Virus record (IMG/VR): IMGVR_UViG_3300046009_010528 | Location: 1-41,686 of that record | Reading direction: 5' to 3' (one strand) | Length of the DNA: 41,686 nucleotides | DNA from: a virus | Part shown: positions 37,651 through 41,686 of the stretch, piece after piece | How positions within the stretch are numbered: the first letter of the stretch is position 1 | Layout: the number at the start of each line of letters is the position of its first letter | The notes under the pieces: model-generated | Seen by the model: only the letters and a program-made list of their open reading frames with translations | What the model was told of the DNA's origin: nothing | Databases searched by the model: none | Translations under genes and position numbers: made by a program

Positions 37651-37923
37651 ATGAAATCTCATCAAATCTATTTTGGAAAGAAGTTCTACGAAAGAAAAGA
37701 TGGTTATTGGGTTTGTACAACCGATCCCAAATTATATGCTCATCGTTGGGTCTGGATGATCCATTTTGGAGACATCCCATCAGGAATGGATATTCATCAC
37801 AGAGATGATGACCCATCTAACAACGAAATTTCTAATCTTTTAATGCTTACACCATCGCAGCATTTAAAGTTTCACTGGAGAATTAGAAGGACTAATCCCA
37901 ATCAAATGTTGTTAGCGATTTAG
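37651..37923 (+). CDS. HNH endonuclease (packaging-associated type)
   Basis: Ninety residues with the HNH core: AHRWVWMIHFGDIPSGMDIH, HHRDDDPSNN, and NLLMLTPSQHLKFHW. H-H-D-N/N-H spacing matches the compact HNH nuclease fold. Phages often code an HNH next to terL and portal, where it assists the packaging cut; here terL, HNH and portal are in one direction. A homing nuclease is possible but less likely because the gene does not interrupt another. The coding start is at the end of the shared TATTCGATAT box. Confidence 0.85.
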   Translation: MKSHQIYFGKKFYERKDGYWVCTTDPKLYAHRWVWMIHFGDIPSGMDIHHRDDDPSNNEISNLLMLTPSQHLKFHWRIRRTNPNQMLLAI

Positions 37924-37993
37924 CGCTATTGACCCTATAAAACCTTTAATGTAAGGTGAATTTTTAAACCTTCACCTAATTAAAGGGGGCTGC

Positions 37994-40144
37994 GTGTCCT
38001 TTTATTATCCGCCTTGGCAGAACGATCTAGAACCTAATCAGGGCAATGTCCGCACGTGGCTCGACAACCTCTACGCCAAGGTGATGCCTATAGAGCAAAG
38101 TCGCTGGAACCAATCCAACATCGACACGCTTTTCTATGCCGGAGAGCAGTCATTTCTTAATCGATATTTGGGAAATAATAATGGCAATAACAGCTCTTCC
38201 AATTCCAACTACTACTTCAATATCTGCCAGCAACCTATTAATATGGTTACTGGGTATGAGAGGCAACATCGTAAGGGATTTATGTGTCAGGCTATTGAAG
38301 GGGCTGACAATCAGACTACAGATCAATATACCAAGCTATTAACACATACAGCCAATATTGGAGGAATTCATGAAAAGAAATCTAAAGCAAAAGAATTGGC
38401 TGCAATTTGTGGCATGGTTCTTGTTCAGCCCTATCTTGATTATACTGGAGATGATCAGGCACAAGGTGAACTAAAAACAAAAATATGGGAATACAACTCA
38501 TTTCTAATAGATCCATACTTCCGAAATCCTGATATGTCTGATGCACAGTTTATATGGTGTCAAGAATACATTTCCAAAAGAGAGGCTGAATCCAGATTCC
38601 CAGACAAAAAAGTCAATATTGCTCCAATGTCTGGCGCACCACAGCGTTATGGATCTTTCTATTTCCTTCCTGAAAACTACAACATGGCTCGTAATGATTT
38701 AATGGTGCTTTCATATGTGTGGTATAAATGGAAGCGGAAGAAGAAAAGACTATATTCTCAGAAAAGAAACCAATTCTTCGATTTTGCTGGAGGAGATGGT
38801 AATATTGATATCCTTATCCAGAATATTCCAGATTTAGAAGAAGTCACTGTAGAAGTGCCCACCTGGAAAGTTGCTGTAGTCTTAAACGATCAATTAGTCT
38901 ATCAAGGCGATAATCCTCTTAAATTTGATTCATGCCCATTCATTAATTATCACTGGAATTACGAACCTCATATTAATTACTATGATTTACGGGTTCGTGG
39001 ACTTATAAGACCAATGCGATCGTCTCAATTTTTATTCAATCATAAAGTCATCCAAAATAACGATATTGCTGCTGCTACCATAAATGCTGGATGGAAGCGT
39101 AAAATAGGGGCTGTAGCGAATGAAGATAATCTTAAGAAGTCCGGTCAAGGGTGGGATGTTATCGTCAATGATGGATATGAGTTGACTGACGTTGAAAAGA
39201 TCATTCCTTCTGCTGTTCCAGAATCCGATCTTGCTTTAGCTCAACAGATGGAAGACTTGATGTATAAATCATCAGGGATCAATCTTGAAAACTGGTCAGG
39301 TCAACAAGATAAGCAAACTTCTAGTTTGACTGTCTTGCTAAAACAGGCCGCAAATTTGATGGTATTTCAGAAGTATTTCGATCAATGGGATTACTCTGAC
39401 ATGTTGCTTGGAGAAACAAATCTTCAGATTATGTTAAATAATTGGAGTGCAGAAAAAGTAGAAATGCTTATCGGTGAAGAACCAAGTCCATTTTTTTACT
39501 CTAAGGTATTCTCAAAATATAAAGTAATCGTAGAAGAGAGCGATTTAACTCCGACGCAGCAAAACTTGCAAGCACAGCAAATGCTAGATATGAATGAACG
39601 TTTTGGACGTGAAGTATTTACTCCAGATCAAATCATACCTAAGCTCAATATTACTGGAAAAGCAGAGATCATTAAGATCCTTGAACAACAAAAACAACAA
39701 CAAGCTGCTGCTGCTGAACACAGCATGCACCTTGAACACGCTGTTGAAGAAGCTAAACTTAAAGAGCTGTATGCTAAAACTGCTATGGCAGTGGCAAATG
39801 CTAGAGAAAGACATGGGCGTGCTGAGTCAAATATTGGGCTATTTGAGGAGCGTTTAAGTATGATCGGGCGCAACAATTCAATGAGTACCAAGGCTAAAAT
39901 GGAAGCCCTTGAGAAACTTGTTGAAGTCACTCATCGTTATGGTGAACTTGAAGCTCATCTTAAGATGAACAATATTCAATCCTTAGATACACAAGAACAG
40001 ACTAAAGAAGATATAGCTAAGGATGACGCAAAAAGAACCTCGATGTCAAACGATTTTGTTGCTCAAATGCTAGCTGGTATGGGTGGTGGACAAGAACAAC
40101 AAGGCGAAATGGGCAATCAAGAACAAAATGTAATGAATTCTTGA
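37994..40144 (+). CDS. Portal protein, P22-like, GTG start
   Basis: A 716-residue protein of P22-portal size. The N-terminal part (VRTWLDNLYAKV, then EQSRWNQSNIDTLFYAGEQS, NYYFNICQQPINMVTGYERQ) and a core with QFIWCQEYISKREAESRF, FSPFINYHW and GLIRPMRSSQFLFNHK are typical of the family; the last 130 residues are a long Gln/Glu/Ala coiled coil (barrel helix), followed by a Gly/Gln-rich end. GTG at 37994 follows AAAGGGGG. It forms the twelve-subunit ring at the head vertex through which DNA enters. Confidence 0.85.
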   Translation: MSFYYPPWQNDLEPNQGNVRTWLDNLYAKVMPIEQSRWNQSNIDTLFYAGEQSFLNRYLGNNNGNNSSSNSNYYFNICQQPINMVTGYERQHRKGFMCQAIEGADNQTTDQYTKLLTHTANIGGIHEKKSKAKELAAICGMVLVQPYLDYTGDDQAQGELKTKIWEYNSFLIDPYFRNPDMSDAQFIWCQEYISKREAESRFPDKKVNIAPMSGAPQRYGSFYFLPENYNMARNDLMVLSYVWYKWKRKKKRLYSQKRNQFFDFAGGDGNIDILIQNIPDLEEVTVEVPTWKVAVVLNDQLVYQGDNPLKFDSCPFINYHWNYEPHINYYDLRVRGLIRPMRSSQFLFNHKVIQNNDIAAATINAGWKRKIGAVANEDNLKKSGQGWDVIVNDGYELTDVEKIIPSAVPESDLALAQQMEDLMYKSSGINLENWSGQQDKQTSSLTVLLKQAANLMVFQKYFDQWDYSDMLLGETNLQIMLNNWSAEKVEMLIGEEPSPFFYSKVFSKYKVIVEESDLTPTQQNLQAQQMLDMNERFGREVFTPDQIIPKLNITGKAEIIKILEQQKQQQAAAAEHSMHLEHAVEEAKLKELYAKTAMAVANARERHGRAESNIGLFEERLSMIGRNNSMSTKAKMEALEKLVEVTHRYGELEAHLKMNNIQSLDTQEQTKEDIAKDDAKRTSMSNDFVAQMLAGMGGGQEQQGEMGNQEQNVMNS

Positions 40145-40205
40145 ACGAATATGGTTATAGTGTTACTAAAAAAGAAGAACAACAATAAATTACCCGGAGG
40201 TAATT

Positions 40206-40421
40206 ATGTCAGGTGGACAAAAAATTAACGATTTCGGAGGAATGCCGCACACTTCCGATATGGCTATGAAATCAAAGAACTCTGTGAAGCATTATTCTTC
40301 AGTAGAGGGCGCTGGAAAAGAAACTGAATACGAAGATACCGACGCTGCAATTAAGAGCCAACAAGAGAAAGGCGTTTCAAAAGCGAAAGGTCATCCTCTT
40401 AAGCCTTCTTACAGAAACTAA
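40206..40421 (+). CDS. Small hydrophilic head-operon protein, 71 residues
   Basis: A Lys/Ser/Gly/Glu-rich protein (DFGGMPHTSDMAMKSKNSVK, then QQEKGVSKAKGHPLKPSYRN), probably unstructured. A strong GGAGG ribosome site lies before the ATG. It directly follows the portal and precedes a terminator. Comparable short hydrophilic proteins follow portals in other podovirus-like genomes, with no known role. Confidence 0.7.
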   Translation: MSGGQKINDFGGMPHTSDMAMKSKNSVKHYSSVEGAGKETEYEDTDAAIKSQQEKGVSKAKGHPLKPSYRN

Positions 40422-40426
40422 ACTTA

Positions 40427-40449
40427 AGGGCAGTTTATACTGCTCTTTT
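40427..40449 (+). terminator. Terminator after the 40206 gene
   Basis: GGGCAGT-TTAT-ACTGCTC with a TCTTTT run: a seven-pair stem with one G-U and a four-base loop, ending the portal transcript or attenuating it. Confidence 0.7.
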
Positions 40450-40486
40450 GTATAACCCCTGTATAACCGTGTATAAATAGGTATAA
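40450..40486. repeat. Four phased GTATAA repeats
   Basis: GTATAA at 40450, 40461, 40471 and 40481, that is, spaced 11, 10 and 10 bases, on one face of the helix. They lie between a terminator and the ATG at 40489. They may be binding sites for a regulator, overlapping -10-like boxes, or a flexible element in the leader. Confidence 0.6.
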
Positions 40487-40488
40487 AT

Positions 40489-40755
40489 ATGGAAAAATCA
40501 GGATTTAAAGACCCTATCGCAGTCAAAGAAGGCAAACAGATGAAATCTCCCTGGGATTTTACATGTCCTGATTATGATGAAAGGTCTAGCTGCTATGTCA
40601 ATGCAGGTTCTCATTACGGCGTAGGCCATAAACAGCCTGTCGGACATTCTGGAAATCCTAAATCGACATCCCCAGTACTTCCCAAAGGCCGAGTTAAAAC
40701 TATGGAAGTAGACGAAATCCCTCGTAAAAACTTATCTATTGAAATGGAAAAATGA
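40489..40755 (+). CDS. Hypothetical head-operon protein, 88 residues
   Basis: A small protein with PWDFTCPDYDERSSCYVNAG, then HYGVGHKQPVGHSG; the two Cys and several Tyr/His are of a kind I remember from short proteins found downstream of phage portals. The C-terminal third is basic, with VLPKGRVKTMEVD. The role is unknown; virion cementing or an assembly helper is possible. It overlaps the next gene by four bases (ATGA). Confidence 0.7.
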   Translation: MEKSGFKDPIAVKEGKQMKSPWDFTCPDYDERSSCYVNAGSHYGVGHKQPVGHSGNPKSTSPVLPKGRVKTMEVDEIPRKNLSIEMEK

Positions 40756-40973
40756 TAGATCAGAGTCTATTTGAATCCACAACCGTGACAATTTGTCCTG
40801 AATGTGATGAGATTTTCCGTTTCAAAGAAGCGCCTCTCCCATTAGTTAAGCAATGTCCTCACTGCTTTAAAAAGATCACCATAAAGAAGATTGGTCCATG
40901 TAAACAACTCTCGTCTAAAGACGAAAGCTTTTTGACACCCAACCCGAACATTCACTCGCGCACCAGCGATTGA
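40752..40973 (+). CDS. Zinc-ribbon protein, 73 residues
   Basis: CPEC (residues 15-18) and CPHC (35-38) around FRFKEAPLPLVKQ form a zinc ribbon; a basic segment with KKITIKKIGPCKQL follows, then an unstructured Ser-rich end. It is co-translated with the gene before it. In the same frame, two stop codons later, coding-like sequence continues (see 40992), so this gene and what follows may once have been neighbours in a denser arrangement. Confidence 0.68.
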   Translation: MIDQSLFESTTVTICPECDEIFRFKEAPLPLVKQCPHCFKKITIKKIGPCKQLSSKDESFLTPNPNIHSRTSD

Positions 40974-40991
40974 CTCTAAGGCGGTGATTTA

Positions 40992-41205
40992 TTGTACCCA
41001 CAAGGGGCCAACATTGAGACGGTTTACCTCGGGGATATACCCCTTACGCCTGTTACACAACCAATAGGTTGGCAAGCCCCGATGTGCTTTTAGTGTCTCG
41101 CGACGGTGGTCGTGTCGTGGGCAATACAGACCAAAACAACAACTTTAACATGGAGCGGGAATTCCTCCAAGTCCTAAAGAACTTGGTTTCCTTCCCGAAA
41201 AAAAG
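40992..41205 (+). pseudogene. Frameshifted or split reading frame upstream of the 57-residue gene
   Basis: Coding-like text runs through three frames in order. First a TTG at 40992 after AAGGCGGTGA (nearly perfect anti-Shine-Dalgarno complement) reads YPQGANIETVYLGDIPLTPV to a TAG at 41091. Then a GTG overlapping that stop (41093) reads SRDGGRVVGNTDQNNNFNME to a TGA at 41207. The third frame reads GAGIPPSPKELGFLPEKK into the gene at 41206. Adding one C to the run 41077-41080 and one G to 41152-41153 restores a single 130-codon frame. Either a broken gene, two homopolymer errors, or three coupled mini-genes. Confidence 0.55.
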
Positions 41206-41379
41206 ATGAAGATGAAAAAGCATAAAGAAGCACATTCAGCAAATGCTAAGTTTGGAATGGGCGATTTCTATGGTAAAGCGATTCCTCAGAAGGTGGGGAA
41301 AATGCGCTCATCTTATCCGATTGATTCGAACCCTCCAAAACCGAAAGCGATGAAAAAACCACCTAAGAGTTTAGCCTAG
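41206..41379 (+). CDS. Small basic head-operon protein, 57 residues
   Basis: ATG 41206 (ATGA overlap with the frame before) to TAG 41377. The core reads KFGMGDFYGKAIPQKVGKMR and the end KPKAMKKPPKSLA, a plan (GDFYG ... GKMR ... PPKSL) I know from short proteins in phage portal regions; function unknown, perhaps capsid-internal. In-frame coding-like residues before the ATG suggest it is the end of a longer protein whose start is in other frames (40992-41205). Confidence 0.65.
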   Translation: MKMKKHKEAHSANAKFGMGDFYGKAIPQKVGKMRSSYPIDSNPPKPKAMKKPPKSLA

Positions 41380-41438
41380 TTTTTACCAAATGAAACTCAA
41401 TAAAAAGTAAAATCTTAAGAAGTCTATCTTCTAACCCA
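41380..41438. other. Convergent gap with a small hairpin
   Basis: This AT-rich stretch between the last + strand gene and the junction gene contains AGAAG/CTTCT around TCTAT near 41418-41432, a weak bidirectional terminator candidate. Nothing else is visible. Confidence 0.35.
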
Positions 41439-41663
41439 TCAAATAATCTTTGCTTTTCCATCGGGCGCCTCTTTGTCTTTGATTTCCAATCTATTCATCA
41501 GCTCTTCGACTAGTCGTATGATTTCCATAGGAGTAAGTCTTATTGACTTATCTTTTATCCGACATATATTTAATGGATCATCACCGCTAGGAAATTCCGT
41601 TCTTAAATAGCTTTTCCAAATCGACCATAACTCATCATTAGAAAACTTAGGCCATTCTCTCAT
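41439..41663 (-). CDS. Hypothetical 74-residue protein (gene crossing the map junction)
   Basis: A short soluble protein I do not recognise. It is rich in Trp and Arg near the N-terminus and ends in a charged tail. On the circular map it directly follows the gene at 101-616: that gene's stop overlaps this ATG as ATGA, so the two are co-translated. The first 103 bases of the gene occur twice because of the terminal repeat. It lies opposite the portal/head gene cluster and may be a small regulatory or virion-assembly factor, but nothing in the sequence fixes a role. Confidence 0.6.
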   Translation of the reverse strand: MREWPKFSNDELWSIWKSYLRTEFPSGDDPLNICRIKDKSIRLTPMEIIRLVEELMNRLEIKDKEAPDGKAKII

Positions 41664-41686
41664 TTATTATTCTCCTTAATTGAACT
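41561..41686. repeat. Terminal direct repeat, right copy (126 bp)
   Basis: This is the second copy of the 126-base terminal repeat, identical to bases 2-127. Joining the copies gives a 41,560-bp circular map in which the - strand genes at 101-616 and 41439-41663 become neighbours with a 4-base ATGA overlap. Confidence 0.95.

Noticed and set aside
40974-41160. G/C-rich stretch with several small hairpins as a structured RNA (packaging RNA or ribozyme)
   Set aside because: The same bases read as protein-like sequence in successive frames with ribosome site and stop/start overlaps, which explains them better; the hairpins are short and I see no known ribozyme core.
1-41686. CRISPR array, insertion sequence or rRNA genes
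   Set aside because: No regularly spaced repeats with unique spacers, no transposase and no rRNA-like sequence were seen.

Overview
The window looks like one complete double-stranded DNA tailed-phage genome. Bases 2-127 recur exactly as 41561-41686, so the map closes to a circle of 41,560 bp, and one gene runs across the junction. A 716-residue P22-like portal, an N4-gp56-like coat protein, a large terminase, three probable ejection proteins and no tail sheath or long tape-measure protein suggest a podovirus-like virion. Base composition is AT-rich and genes are packed with ATGA/TAATG overlaps.

Layout on the circle. (1) Packaging and head entry, + strand 36327-41379 then 851-1924: TerL, an HNH nuclease, portal, small head-associated proteins, probable scaffold, two small membrane proteins; a few small - strand genes (41439-41663, 101-773) lie between. 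(2) Ejection-type proteins, - strand 4728-1921. (3) An accessory + strand cluster 4860-6943: ParB-like protein, Cys-cluster DNA-binding-type protein, tRNA(CAU), coiled-coil protein and a GroES-like co-chaperonin. (4) A long - strand operon 18068-6956: coat, a virion-type protein, connector/stabilisation and tip proteins, then a string of tiny membrane and zinc proteins, a metallophosphoesterase and a secreted protein. (5) A + strand island of mini-genes, 18271-18782. (6) A - strand operon 24163-18790: a replication-initiator-like gene with internal repeats, small genes, a signal-peptide-bearing barrel-like protein, an orphan DNA methyltransferase and a TerS-like protein. (7) A switch region, 24191-24803: XRE-type repressor, an almost symmetric bidirectional promoter/operator, and a noncoding stretch with hairpins. 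(8) A rightward early operon, 24804-29361: RecB-like nuclease and RecT-like annealing protein with small genes between. (9) A leftward fibre block, 35370-29327, with repeated beta-rich fibre genes.

How it works together (inference): repressor and symmetric promoter choose between two divergent programmes; nuclease plus annealing protein form a Red-like recombination module; the initiator-like gene would use host replication machinery, since no polymerase, helicase or primase is recognisable; the GroES-like protein probably assists head-protein folding; the MTase protects or marks phage DNA. No integrase and no recognisable endolysin was found. The barrel protein resembles, from memory of the family, inverse-autotransporter-type proteins of Chlamydiae, which together with the missing lysin hints at an environmental chlamydia or another Gram-negative intracellular host; this is speculative.

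The most unusual points are: a fibre gene whose reading frame begins with ATC where ATG is expected; a 388-bp stretch after the portal block that reads as one protein only if two homopolymer bases are restored; a perfect in-frame 176-bp duplication in a fibre gene; the mirror-image promoter; and repeat arrays that could be an origin or regulator sites.
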